A stretch of DNA of 32,083 bases from Candidatus Rokuibacteriota bacterium (GCA_016209425.1 JACQWA010000279.1:1-32083), one strand, 5' to 3'; positions 15,148 through 22,445 are shown, counted from the first letter of the stretch. Notes: generated from the sequence alone by a model not told the origin. Program-made: numbers and translations.

Positions 15148-16131
15148 ATGAGTGACCTGAGAAAGGACCCGACCCGTTCACAGTGGGTGCTGGTGCGACC
15201 GCGGGGCGCCGTCGGGCCGGAGGGGGCCGAGTGTCCCTTCTGCCCCGGCAACGAGTCGGCCACGCCGCCGGAGATTGCTGCCTATCGAAAGGAGGGGTCC
15301 GCCCCCAATAGTCCAGGCTGGCAGGTGCGGGTCATCCCGGAAGCCGACCCTTACTTTCGTGTGGAATGGGACCTGGTTCGCGAAGGGGTGGGGATGTACG
15401 ACAAGATCACCCCCCGCGGGGCCAGCGAGCTGATTATCGAGAGTCCGAGCCACGAGGACACGCTGGCTACGATGGGCCCGGACCAGCTCGAGCGCGTACT
15501 GTGGATGTACCGGGATCGGCTCGTCGATCTGAAGCGCGACACGAAGATCCGCGACATCCTCATCACCCGGCGACACCGAAAACCCGGTTCTCGTTTGACC
15601 CATCCGTATTCCAGGGTGACAGCGATTCCGGTCATCTTCGACGACCTTCGTCGGGAGCTCTGGGAGTCCCAAGACTACTACCAGTACAAGCACCGCTGCC
15701 TCTTCTGCGACATCCTCCGCCAGGAGCTGTCCGACGATGAACGCGTCGTGCGTCTCACGCCGTTTTTCCTGCTCGTGATCCCCTACGCGGCGCGCTCTCC
15801 CTTCGAGACCTGGGTCTTGCCCCGGCAACACGCATGCGCCTATGAGACGTTGTCGCCGGAGATAGCCGCCGACCTCGCCCGCCTGCTCACCGGATATTTC
15901 GGCGCCCTGGTGACGGGGCTGGGGAATCCCTCCTTCGAGTTGAGCCTGCACACGGCGCCGAACCTCCACTCGAAGATCCTTCAGGGAGAGTGGGCGACGA
16001 TCAGCGACGATTACCACTGGCACTTCGAGATCGTCATCCAGCCCGAGCGGGCCAACCGGCTGGGGGGCATTTTCATCAACGAGGTGCCCCCCGACGAAGC
16101 CGCCCGCCGCCTCCGCGAGGCCTGGCAGTAG
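15148..16131 (+). CDS. galT: Galactose-1-phosphate uridylyltransferase family protein, altered active site
   Basis: A 327-residue HIT-superfamily nucleotidyltransferase of the GalT type, starting at ATG 15148 (MSDLRKDPTRSQWVLVRP). The zinc-site pieces ECPFCPGNE and HRCLFCDILRQE are present, as are the GalT blocks SELIIESPSHEDTLA, HTAPNLHSKI and the C-terminal YHWHFEIVIQPE (H290, H292) with FINEVPPDEAARRLRE. The catalytic motif, normally HPHxQ with the second His as uridylylated nucleophile, reads HPYSR here (residues 152-156): His is Tyr and Gln is Arg. It is therefore either a divergent subfamily with another chemistry or substrate, or an inactive homologue. Family membership is sure; Leloir-pathway activity is doubtful. 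It forms a single-gene unit between the leader above and the isc promoter region. Confidence 0.85.
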   Translation: MSDLRKDPTRSQWVLVRPRGAVGPEGAECPFCPGNESATPPEIAAYRKEGSAPNSPGWQVRVIPEADPYFRVEWDLVREGVGMYDKITPRGASELIIESPSHEDTLATMGPDQLERVLWMYRDRLVDLKRDTKIRDILITRRHRKPGSRLTHPYSRVTAIPVIFDDLRRELWESQDYYQYKHRCLFCDILRQELSDDERVVRLTPFFLLVIPYAARSPFETWVLPRQHACAYETLSPEIAADLARLLTGYFGALVTGLGNPSFELSLHTAPNLHSKILQGEWATISDDYHWHFEIVIQPERANRLGGIFINEVPPDEAARRLREAWQ

Positions 16132-16260
16132 CGCGCTCCGACGATCAGGGATACGAGGCCGCGGATCCGGAATCCCTCGGCAACGAGACGGATTCCCTCC
16201 GTGAGGGCGGTTCCCTCTTTAATCAAACTACGATTTGCTTGGCATAACAATAATTTCCTC

Positions 16261-16290
16261 TTGACAGAAAGGATGGGGGGATGGGAGAAT
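16261..16290 (+). promoter_or_regulatory. Promoter of the isc operon
   Basis: TTGACA (16261-16266) is followed after 18 bases by GAGAAT (16285-16290). The predicted start lies inside the IscR-like palindrome just downstream, as expected for a repressed promoter. The 9-base word ATCAAACTA occurs on both sides (16222-16230 and 16310-16318) and could be a further protein-binding repeat. Confidence 0.6.
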
Positions 16291-16307
16291 CCGACTAGAG
16301 TGGTCGG
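16291..16307 (+). promoter_or_regulatory. IscR-type operator
   Basis: CCGACTAGAGTGGTCGG has inverted arms CCGAC and GTCGG. It fits the core YYGACTRWWWYAGTCRR of the type 1 IscR site of enterobacteria at 14 of 17 positions. It overlaps the likely transcription start of iscR, so binding of cluster-loaded IscR would repress its own operon. Confidence 0.65.
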
Positions 16308-16348
16308 AGATCAAACTAGTCGCTGATAGGAAGGGCGGGGGAAGTCGT

Positions 16349-16783
16349 ATGCTCCGTTTCACCAAGCGGGCCGATTATGGGCTGATGGCAATCAATTATA
16401 TCGTCCTCCAGGGGGAGGACGGGGCGGTCAGCGCAAAGCGGATCGCCGAAGAGTTCGGCATGCCCCCGGAACTTCTCGCCAAGATCCTTCAGCGCCTGGC
16501 GAAGAAGGGGTTCATTGCCAGCCACAACGGCCCCAAGGGGGGCTATGTGCTGGCACGCTCGCCGGAGGAGATCACGGTGGGACAGGTCGTGCGGGCCCTG
16601 GAGGGGCCCATTCATATTGTGAGCTGTCTGGAGGACCTGGACTGCCCGCAGTATTCCCGCTGCAACCTTCGTAGCCCGGTACAGAAGATCCAGGCCAGCA
16701 TCAGCTATCTCCTGGACACGATGACCCTGGCTGAGCTGACCCGCGAAACCGTTCCCATCCAAGACCTCACCACGGTGAATTAG
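16349..16783 (+). CDS. iscR: Rrf2-family iron-sulfur regulator IscR
   Basis: A 144-residue transcription regulator with the Rrf2 winged helix (MLRFTKRADYGLMAINYI, VSAKRIAEEFGMPPELLAKILQRLAKKGFI, HNGPKGGYVLAR). The cluster-binding cysteines are C93, C99 and C105, spaced CX5CX5C as in E. coli IscR (C92, C98, C104). The His that completes the [2Fe-2S] site in E. coli (H107) corresponds to Arg108 here. It heads the isc operon and is preceded by an IscR-like operator, so negative autoregulation by the holo form is expected. The next gene starts 11 bases downstream with a good AGGAGA site. Confidence 0.93.
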   Translation: MLRFTKRADYGLMAINYIVLQGEDGAVSAKRIAEEFGMPPELLAKILQRLAKKGFIASHNGPKGGYVLARSPEEITVGQVVRALEGPIHIVSCLEDLDCPQYSRCNLRSPVQKIQASISYLLDTMTLAELTRETVPIQDLTTVN

Positions 16784-16794
16784 GAGAACCAGTC

Positions 16795-18021
16795 ATGGCG
16801 TTGAAGTTTCCCATTTTCATGGACAGCCACTCCACGACCCCGGTGGACCCGCGCGTGCTGGAGGTGATGATCCCCTACTTCACCGAGAAGTTCGGCCACC
16901 CCGGCAGCCGCAACCATCCCTTCGGCTGGGAGGCGGAGGCCGCAGCGGACAAGGCCCGCGAGCAGGTGGCCAAGCTGATCGGCGCCCGGGATCCGAAGGA
17001 AATCGTCTTCACCTCCGGGGGGACCGAGGCGATCAACCTGGCTCTGAAGGGCGTGGCCGAGATGTACCGGGAGAAGGGCACCCACATCGTCACGACCGGG
17101 ATCGAGCAGCGGGCCGGTCTCGACGTGTGCAAGCGGCTCGAGCGCCAGGGGTACCAGGTCACCTATGTCCCCGTGGGGGCTGACGGCCTCGTCGACGTTG
17201 AGGAAGTCCGCAAGGCAATTACCGACAAAACGATCCTGATCTCCGTGATGTTCGCCAACAACGAAATCGGCACGATCCAGCCGATCGCCGAGATCGGCAA
17301 GCTGGCCAAGCAGAGGGCGATCCTTTTCCACTGCGACGGGACTCAGGCCGTGGGGAAAATCCCCGTAGATGTCGAAGCCATGGCCATTGACCTCCTCTCC
17401 TGTACCGCCCACATGATCTACGGCCCGAAGGGAGTCGGGGCGCTCTACGTCCGCCGCAAGAATCCCCGGGTCCGGATCGCATCGATGATCGATGGCGGCG
17501 GCCATGAGCGTGGAATGCGGTCCGGGACGGTGCCGGTCCCCTTGACAGTGGGTTTCGGCAAGGCGGCCGAGATCTGCCGGGAAGCGATGGCTGAGGAGGG
17601 GGCCCGGTTGAAGGCGCTCAGGGACAAACTCCAGGACAAGATCCTCTCCTCGCTGGACGAGGCGTACCTGAACGGGCATCCGGAGAAGCGGCTCCCCCAC
17701 AATCTCAACGTCTCCTTCGCCTACGTGGAGGGGGAATCGGTCCTCATGGGGCTGAACAAAGAGGTGGCCCTCGCCTCGGGCTCGGCCTGCACCTCCGCGA
17801 CCCTGGAGCCCTCGTATGTGATCGCGGCGCTGGGGGTGGGATCGGAGCTGGCCCACTCGTCCATCCGGTTCGGCCTCCATCGGTTCACCATGGAGGAGGA
17901 GGTGGAGTACGTCGGGGATCGGACGGTCCAGGTCGTCACTCGACTTCGGGAAATGTCCCCCCTCTACGAGCTGGCGAAGGAGGGAGTGGACTTGAAGTCA
18001 ATCCACTGGAAGGCCGAATAG
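16795..18021 (+). CDS. iscS: IscS-type cysteine desulfurase homologue lacking the PLP lysine
   Basis: A 408-residue IscS by sequence along its full length: FTSGGTEAINLALKG, FANNEIGTIQP, CDGTQAVGKIPVD, GGGHERGMRSGTVPVP, ASGSACTSATLEPSYV with the sulfur-carrying C332, and the IscS C-terminus RLREMSPLYELAKEGVDLKSI. Two key positions are changed. Where IscS has SGHKIYGPKG, with Lys forming the Schiff base to PLP, this protein has TAHMIYGPKG, so Lys is Met207. The PLP-stacking His of TEHKAVLD is Gln105 (IEQRAGLD). It should not form an internal aldimine. It may act as a sulfur carrier or scaffold for IscU fed by another desulfurase, since the persulfide Cys loop is intact. An intact desulfurase lies 6 kb downstream. 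It sits second in the isc operon. Confidence 0.93.
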   Translation: MALKFPIFMDSHSTTPVDPRVLEVMIPYFTEKFGHPGSRNHPFGWEAEAAADKAREQVAKLIGARDPKEIVFTSGGTEAINLALKGVAEMYREKGTHIVTTGIEQRAGLDVCKRLERQGYQVTYVPVGADGLVDVEEVRKAITDKTILISVMFANNEIGTIQPIAEIGKLAKQRAILFHCDGTQAVGKIPVDVEAMAIDLLSCTAHMIYGPKGVGALYVRRKNPRVRIASMIDGGGHERGMRSGTVPVPLTVGFGKAAEICREAMAEEGARLKALRDKLQDKILSSLDEAYLNGHPEKRLPHNLNVSFAYVEGESVLMGLNKEVALASGSACTSATLEPSYVIAALGVGSELAHSSIRFGLHRFTMEEEVEYVGDRTVQVVTRLREMSPLYELAKEGVDLKSIHWKAE

Positions 18022-18049
18022 GGATCAGCGACCGATAGAGGAGGAGTCA

Positions 18050-18466
18050 ATGGCGTATAGCGAGAAAGTCATTGATCACTACAACAACCCGCGGAACGTG
18101 GGGTCCTTCCCGAAGGAGATCCCGGGCGTGGGGACGGGGCTCGTGGGGGCGCCGGAGTGCGGCGACGTCATGAAGCTCCAGATCAAGGTGAATCTGGATA
18201 CCGGGGTCATCGAGGACGCCAAGTTCAAGACCTTCGGGTGCGGCAGCGCCATCGCGTCGTCCAGCCTGGCCACCGAGTGGCTGAAGGGGAAATCCGTGGA
18301 CGAGGCGATGAAGATCAAGAACACGGACATCGTCAACGAGCTGAAGCTGCCGCCGGTGAAGATCCACTGCTCGGTGCTGGCCGAGGATGCCATCAAAGCC
18401 GCCTTGGCGGACTACCGGGGGAAGTGGGGGAAGAAGGAAGTCGCGGCAGGGGCTGCGACGTCATAA
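18050..18466 (+). CDS. iscU: Iron-sulfur cluster scaffold IscU
   Basis: A 138-residue IscU, the scaffold on which [2Fe-2S] clusters are built. The three cluster ligands are present: C37 (APECGDV, with D39), C64 (FGCGSAIASSS) and C107 (KIHCSVLAEDAI). The LPPVK motif at 100-104, recognised by the HscA chaperone, is intact, which fits the hscB and hscA genes further down the same operon. GAGGAG lies ahead of ATG 18050. All functional residues look normal, so the unusual IscS upstream is not part of a general decay of the operon. Confidence 0.97.
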   Translation: MAYSEKVIDHYNNPRNVGSFPKEIPGVGTGLVGAPECGDVMKLQIKVNLDTGVIEDAKFKTFGCGSAIASSSLATEWLKGKSVDEAMKIKNTDIVNELKLPPVKIHCSVLAEDAIKAALADYRGKWGKKEVAAGAATS

Positions 18467-18505
18467 GGATTGAGGCAACGTTCGACGAAGGAGGGTGAGT
18501 CTCAG

Positions 18506-18832
18506 ATGGCGGTGAATCTGAGCGAAGCGGCTCTGAAGCAGGTCAAGCAGCTTATGGTTGCCCAGAACCTCGAAAACGTCCATCTCCGGATGGGCGTGAA
18601 GGGAGGCGGCTGTTCGGGCCTCTCCTACTCCCTGGAGTTCGACAACGAGGTCGGGCCGCACGACAAGACCTTTGACATCGATGGGGTCAAGGTGGTCGTG
18701 GACGCCAAGAGCTATCTGTACCTGAACGGAACGACTCTGGACTACGTGACCCAGGGGCTCACGGGCGGCTTCACCTTCGTGAACCCCAGCGCCAAATCGA
18801 GCTGCGGCTGCGGGACGTCGTTCTCGGCCTAG
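18506..18832 (+). CDS. iscA: A-type iron-sulfur carrier IscA
   Basis: A 108-residue A-type carrier protein. ATG 18506 (MAVNLSEAALKQVKQLM) fits the family start; an upstream in-frame ATG at 18470 would add 12 unlikely residues. The three conserved Cys are C36 (GGGCSGLSYSL) and C100/C102 (SCGCGTSF). It passes clusters or iron to apo-proteins. A GGAGG lies about 11 bases upstream. The gene is followed by a 150-base gap with three hairpins ending in a strong terminator, so it is the last gene of the promoter-proximal half of the isc operon. Confidence 0.95.
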   Translation: MAVNLSEAALKQVKQLMVAQNLENVHLRMGVKGGGCSGLSYSLEFDNEVGPHDKTFDIDGVKVVVDAKSYLYLNGTTLDYVTQGLTGGFTFVNPSAKSSCGCGTSFSA

Positions 18833-18941
18833 GATGGGATTCCCCCGGTGGACCGGGGCCCCGGCTGTTCGGCATTCATCTCCTCCGAGGGAGGAGTGAG
18901 GGGGAGGCCGTCGTAGCGCGTCGCGCGCGACGGGCAGAGCG

Positions 18942-18973
18942 AAACGGGCCGCCGAGGGGCCCGTTTTCTTTTT
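18942..18973 (+). terminator. Intrinsic terminator inside the isc operon, with two preceding hairpins
   Basis: ACGGGCC (18944-18950) pairs with GGCCCGT (18958-18964) around a 7-base loop, followed at once by TTTTCTTTTT. Upstream in the same gap are two more perfect hairpins: CCCCGG/CCGGGG at 18843-18858, and CTCCTCC/GGAGGAG at 18880-18896. The latter contains Shine-Dalgarno-like and anti-Shine-Dalgarno-like arms. No promoter is visible between the terminator and hscB, so the downstream genes seem to depend on readthrough. Confidence 0.85.
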
Positions 18974-18982
18974 GAGTGGACG

Positions 18983-19717
18983 ATGACGGAGGCACGGAGA
19001 GGTGAGCAGGTGACCGGGTCGTCGCGGACCCTCTGCTGGAACTGCCAGTCGGCGGTGGGGGGAGAGTACTTTTGTCCCCAGTGCGTCAAGGTCCAGCCGG
19101 CGTCGGTATGGTCGGACTACTTCAGCGTGTTCGGCCTTCCCCGCAAGCTCGGGCTCGACCTCGGCGAGCTTCAGCAAAGGTTCTACGAGTGGAGTCGGAA
19201 GTTCCATCCGGATTTTTTCCAGCGGGCGACGCCCGAGGAGCAGGCCATCAGCCTGGAAAACTCCGCCCTGGTGAACACCGCCTATCGTGCCCTCCGGGAC
19301 CCGATCGCCCGCGTGGAGTACCTGATCGGGTTGGAAGAGGGGGCGGTGAAGGGGATCCCGCCCAGGGCCCCTCGGGACCTCCTGGAGGAGATGCTCGAGA
19401 TGCAGGAGGCGCTGGAGGAAGCCAAGACGTCCGCTCTCGACGCGGAGACGCGAAAGCGCCTCGAGGGCGAGCGCGAGCGCCTCGCCGAGCGACGGAAGGC
19501 CGAGGAGGCCAGGCTGATGGAGGTGGCCGGCGAGTGGGATGCGCTCGTGGGCGCGAGCGACCACGCCTCTCGCGAGCGGGACGCCGTCCGGCGCAAACTC
19601 CTTGACGGAATGAAGGAGATCCTGGCTGTGCGCGCCTATCTGACCACGGTCATCAACGATCTGAGCGAAGCGCTGGGAGAGGAAACGCACACGCATGTCT
19701 CGCATCGTCGGCATTGA
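18983..19717 (+). CDS. hscB: Co-chaperone HscB with N-terminal zinc finger
   Basis: A 244-residue J-protein that stimulates HscA and brings IscU to it. An N-terminal tetracysteine finger CWNC...CPQC (C18, C21, C31, C34) precedes the J-domain, as in mitochondrial HSCB and some bacteria; enterobacterial HscB lacks it. The J-domain includes YFSVFGLPRKLGLDLGELQQRFYEWSRKFHPDFF with HPD at 75-77. The C-terminal helices (RDLLEEMLEMQEALEEAK) match the IscU-binding domain. A long charged helix is inserted at about 150-200. The ATG lies just 9 bases after the terminator T-run with only a weak ribosome site; GTG 19010 is a possible alternative. It overlaps hscA by 23 bases. Confidence 0.92.
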   Translation: MTEARRGEQVTGSSRTLCWNCQSAVGGEYFCPQCVKVQPASVWSDYFSVFGLPRKLGLDLGELQQRFYEWSRKFHPDFFQRATPEEQAISLENSALVNTAYRALRDPIARVEYLIGLEEGAVKGIPPRAPRDLLEEMLEMQEALEEAKTSALDAETRKRLEGERERLAERRKAEEARLMEVAGEWDALVGASDHASRERDAVRRKLLDGMKEILAVRAYLTTVINDLSEALGEETHTHVSHRRH

Positions 19718-21530
19718 CCTCGGCACCACCAACAGCCTCGTCGCGTACATGGAGGGGGAGTTCCCCAGGGTCATCCCCGACGCCGAGGGGCACGTCCTCC
19801 TGCCCTCGGTGGTCGCCTTCACCGCCGACGGGATCCTGGTGGGAGAGGCGGCCAAGCGGCAGCTGGTCCGGAACCCGACGCAGACCATCTACTCGGTCAA
19901 GCGGTTCATGGGGAAGGGGTACGAGGACGTCAAGGAGGAACGGAGGTACTTCCCGTTCCAGATACTGGCCGATCACGAGGTGGTGAGGATCAGGGTGGAC
20001 GAGCGGGAGGTCACGCCGCCCGAGGTCTCGGCGCTGATTCTCAAGGCCTTGAAGGAGCGGGCCGCGACGAGCCTGGGCGAGCCAGTGACTAAGGCCGTCA
20101 TCACGGTCCCCGCCTACTTCAACGATAGCCAGCGTCAGGCGACCAAGGACGCGGGGCGGATTGCGGGGTTGGACGTTCAGCGGATCGTCAACGAGCCGAC
20201 CGCCGCGTCCCTCGCGTACGGGCTTCACCGGCTCAAGCAGGGGATCGTCGCGGTCTACGATCTGGGTGGCGGGACCTTCGACATCTCGATCCTCAGGGTG
20301 AAGGACGGGATCTTCGAGGTGCTGGCCACGAACGGCAACACCCATCTCGGCGGCGATGACTTCGACCGGGCTCTGGTGGACTGGCTCCTGGCCGACATTA
20401 GGGCCCATCACGGCGCCCACCTCGGCCAAGACCTCGAGGCGATGCAGGAACTCCGGCTCGGGGCGGAGGCCGCCAAGTGCCGCCTGTCTTTCGAGGATCG
20501 GACGGTGTTCACGATTCCGTTTCCCCAGCATGGATTCACCTACCGGCGGGAGATCCAGCGCTCGGACGTGGAGGCGCTGATCGAGCCCCTGGTCCAGCAC
20601 ACGCTGGGCCCGTGCCGGTTGGCCCTGGCCGACGCCGGCCTGGGCGCGGAGCAAATTGACGAGGTCGTCCTCGTTGGAGGCTCCACCCGGGTTCCCCTGG
20701 TGAAGCGGCGGGTCCAAGAGCTGTTCGGGAAACCTCCCCACAGCCAGCTGAACCCGGACGAGGTCGTCGCTCTCGGCGCGGCCGTCCAGGCCGACATTCT
20801 GGCGGGCGGCATCACGAACATGCTCCTGCTCGACGTCACGCCCCTCTCGCTCGGCATCGAGACGCTGGGGGGTGTCATGAGTGTGCTGATTCCGCGGAAC
20901 ACCACGATCCCGACCAGCGCCAAGGAACTGTTCACCACCTCTGTCGATGGGCAGACGGTGGTCGATATGCATGTCCTTCAAGGCGAGCGGGAACTCGCCA
21001 AAGACAACCGGTCCCTCGCCCGCTTCGAGCTCCGCGGCATCGACCCGATGCCCGCGGGGATGCCCCGGATCGAGGTGACGTTCCTCATCGACGCAAACGG
21101 CATCCTGCAGGTGCACGCGAAGGAGCTCAGGACCGGAAAGGCCGCCTCCATTGAGGTGAGGCCGTCGTACGGGCTCACCGATGGCGAGGTGGAGCAGATG
21201 ATCGAGGAATCTTTCGTTCATGCCGAAGAGGATATCGCCTCGCGGCTCCTGATCGAGACGCGCAACGAAGCGGACACGGTCGTCCGCGCCACGGAGCGGG
21301 CGCTGGGGCAGGGGAGCGGCCTGATCGCCGAGGACGAAGCGACTCGGATCCAAGAGGCGCTCGCGGCACTGAAGGCTGTCAGCGATGGGGACGACCGGGA
21401 GGCGATTCGTGAGGCAACGGAACGGCTCAACCACGCGACGCTTCACCTGGCCGAGGTCCTGATGGACTCCGCCCTCAAGGCGGCCCTGGCCTCGAAGCGG
21501 GTGACGGAGGCCCTGGAAAAGACAGAGTGA
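19695..21530 (+). CDS. hscA: Hsp70-type chaperone HscA
   Basis: A 611-residue Hsp70 specialised for iron-sulfur transfer. Hsp70 signatures are present: GIDLGTTNS (6-14), AVITVPAYFNDSQRQATKDAGRIAGL, IVNEPTAASLAYG, AVYDLGGGTFDISIL and VVLVGGSTRVPLVK. The substrate-binding domain begins near LLLDVTPLSLGIETLGG. The length fits HscA (about 615) rather than DnaK (about 640 with its acidic tail). Position between hscB and fdx, plus the LPPVK-bearing IscU in the operon, makes HscA the right call. It releases clusters from IscU at the cost of ATP in the cytoplasm. Confidence 0.96.
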   Translation: MSRIVGIDLGTTNSLVAYMEGEFPRVIPDAEGHVLLPSVVAFTADGILVGEAAKRQLVRNPTQTIYSVKRFMGKGYEDVKEERRYFPFQILADHEVVRIRVDEREVTPPEVSALILKALKERAATSLGEPVTKAVITVPAYFNDSQRQATKDAGRIAGLDVQRIVNEPTAASLAYGLHRLKQGIVAVYDLGGGTFDISILRVKDGIFEVLATNGNTHLGGDDFDRALVDWLLADIRAHHGAHLGQDLEAMQELRLGAEAAKCRLSFEDRTVFTIPFPQHGFTYRREIQRSDVEALIEPLVQHTLGPCRLALADAGLGAEQIDEVVLVGGSTRVPLVKRRVQELFGKPPHSQLNPDEVVALGAAVQADILAGGITNMLLLDVTPLSLGIETLGGVMSVLIPRNTTIPTSAKELFTTSVDGQTVVDMHVLQGERELAKDNRSLARFELRGIDPMPAGMPRIEVTFLIDANGILQVHAKELRTGKAASIEVRPSYGLTDGEVEQMIEESFVHAEEDIASRLLIETRNEADTVVRATERALGQGSGLIAEDEATRIQEALAALKAVSDGDDREAIREATERLNHATLHLAEVLMDSALKAALASKRVTEALEKTE

Positions 21531-21883
21531 TGACGTACAAGGTAACGTTTCTCCCTCAGAACATCACGGTCGAGGTGGACCCGGAGAAGTTCCCCCTCCA
21601 GGAGGACGGCCTTCCGGGCTCCATCCTGGACATCGCGCTGGGGAACAACGTCGACCTCCAGCACAACTGCGGGGGCAAATGCGCCTGCACCACCTGCCAT
21701 GTGATCGTCAGGGAGGGGGCGGGGAACCTCTCCAAGATGGAAGAGGACGAGGAAGACCGCCTCGACACTGCCGAGGGGCTGACCCTCCATTCCAGGCTGG
21801 GGTGTCAGGCCGTGGTGAACGGCGACGTGGTGGTGGAAATCCCGCTCTCCGGGCGGGGCGGGCACACGCCTCCCGGCCAATAG
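21530..21883 (+). CDS. fdx: Isc-type [2Fe-2S] ferredoxin
   Basis: A 117-residue adrenodoxin-like ferredoxin that gives electrons to cluster assembly. The ligand block HNCGGKCACTTCHV has the same C-X5-C-X2-C arrangement as E. coli Fdx, including the extra Cys between the ligands. The fourth ligand is in SRLGCQAVV. An acidic helix (SKMEEDEEDRLD) forms the usual docking surface. I prefer ATG 21530, which overlaps the hscA stop as TGATG. GTG 21527 directly in front is also possible and adds one residue. Confidence 0.95.
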   Translation: MTYKVTFLPQNITVEVDPEKFPLQEDGLPGSILDIALGNNVDLQHNCGGKCACTTCHVIVREGAGNLSKMEEDEEDRLDTAEGLTLHSRLGCQAVVNGDVVVEIPLSGRGGHTPPGQ

Positions 21884-21932
21884 CCAGGGATCCCGGCCGC
21901 GGCCGGAAGGCAGACGAAGACGAGGTGGCTTT

Positions 21933-22139
21933 ATGGGGCTGACCTGGAAGGACGCGGAAGAGATCGCCATGGCGCTCGCGGAGAAACTCCCCGAGACGGA
22001 CCCGTTGGGGATCCGGTTCACCGATCTGCATAGGTGGGTGACGGAGCTCGAAGACTTTTCGGACGATCCGAAGGCCTCCAATGAGGGAATCCTGGAGGCC
22101 ATTCAGATGGCCTGGGTCGAGGAGTACAGAAGTCGATAG
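21933..22139 (+). CDS. iscX: IscX (YfhJ) iron-sulfur assembly regulator
   Basis: A 68-residue acidic protein matching IscX: MGLTWKDAEEIAMALAEKLPETDPLGIRFTDLH, then FSDDPKASNEGILEAIQMAWVEEY. IscX binds IscS and is proposed to act as an iron-dependent regulator or iron donor. It has a GAGGTGG site and is the last isc gene. Its presence matters here because its partner, the IscS of this operon, has an altered active site. A run of seven T directly follows the stop, but no hairpin precedes it. Confidence 0.95.
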   Translation: MGLTWKDAEEIAMALAEKLPETDPLGIRFTDLHRWVTELEDFSDDPKASNEGILEAIQMAWVEEYRSR

Positions 22140-22165
22140 GTTTTTTTCCGCCGGGGGAGGACCCG

Positions 22166-22185
22166 GAGGGGGTGGGGACCCCCTC
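22166..22185. other. Perfect hairpin between convergent gene ends
   Basis: GAGGGGGT pairs with ACCCCCTC around a GGGG loop, between the end of iscX (plus) and the end of the DsrH-like gene (minus). No T-run follows it on either strand, so it is not a standard intrinsic terminator. It may still stop or stabilise transcripts from both sides. Confidence 0.4.
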
Positions 22186-22193
22186 AGGTAACG

Positions 22194-22445
22194 CTACCAG
22201 GAAATGACCTGGTCCGCGGAAAAGATCAGGTCCAGCAGATCAGCGTAGGTGAGAATGTCCGCGCCGGGGAGGGAAGACTCCTCGGCGAGACGCTGCACCC
22301 GGACGCCGGAGGGCAGGGGGGGGATTTCCGCGCCCTGCATCAGAACGACGGTGAGCGTCGTGTCGGGCTCGCGACTCTGTCGCCGGATGACCGACAGGGC
22401 GTGGGAGGGGACGGGAGCCTTGAACAGGTGAAGGACGTGGGGCAT
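22194..22445 (-). CDS. DsrH/TusB-like sulfur-relay protein
   Basis: An 83-residue protein (MPHVLHLFKAPVPSHALSVI, then GADILTYADLLDLIFSADQVISW) whose size, LHLFK-type start and final QVISW-type end resemble DsrH/TusB. It contains no Cys at all, so it cannot carry a persulfide and would be a structural subunit. It is the last gene of a three-gene minus-strand operon; its ATG overlaps the stop of the preceding gene (ATGA). DsrEFH/TusBCD complexes hand sulfur between carriers. Its location between two iron-sulfur operons fits such a role, but the exact pathway is unknown. Confidence 0.65.
   Translation of the reverse strand: MPHVLHLFKAPVPSHALSVIRRQSREPDTTLTVVLMQGAEIPPLPSGVRVQRLAEESSLPGADILTYADLLDLIFSADQVISW

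Noticed and set aside
14969-15151. 60-codon open frame before galT as a real gene
   Set aside because: Gly/Pro/Arg-rich composition is what GC-rich random sequence gives, and the putative ribosome site is only fair. Kept only as part of the leader description.
22140-22147. T-run after iscX as an intrinsic terminator
   Set aside because: No stable GC hairpin lies just before it on the plus strand; the perfect hairpin is downstream of it.
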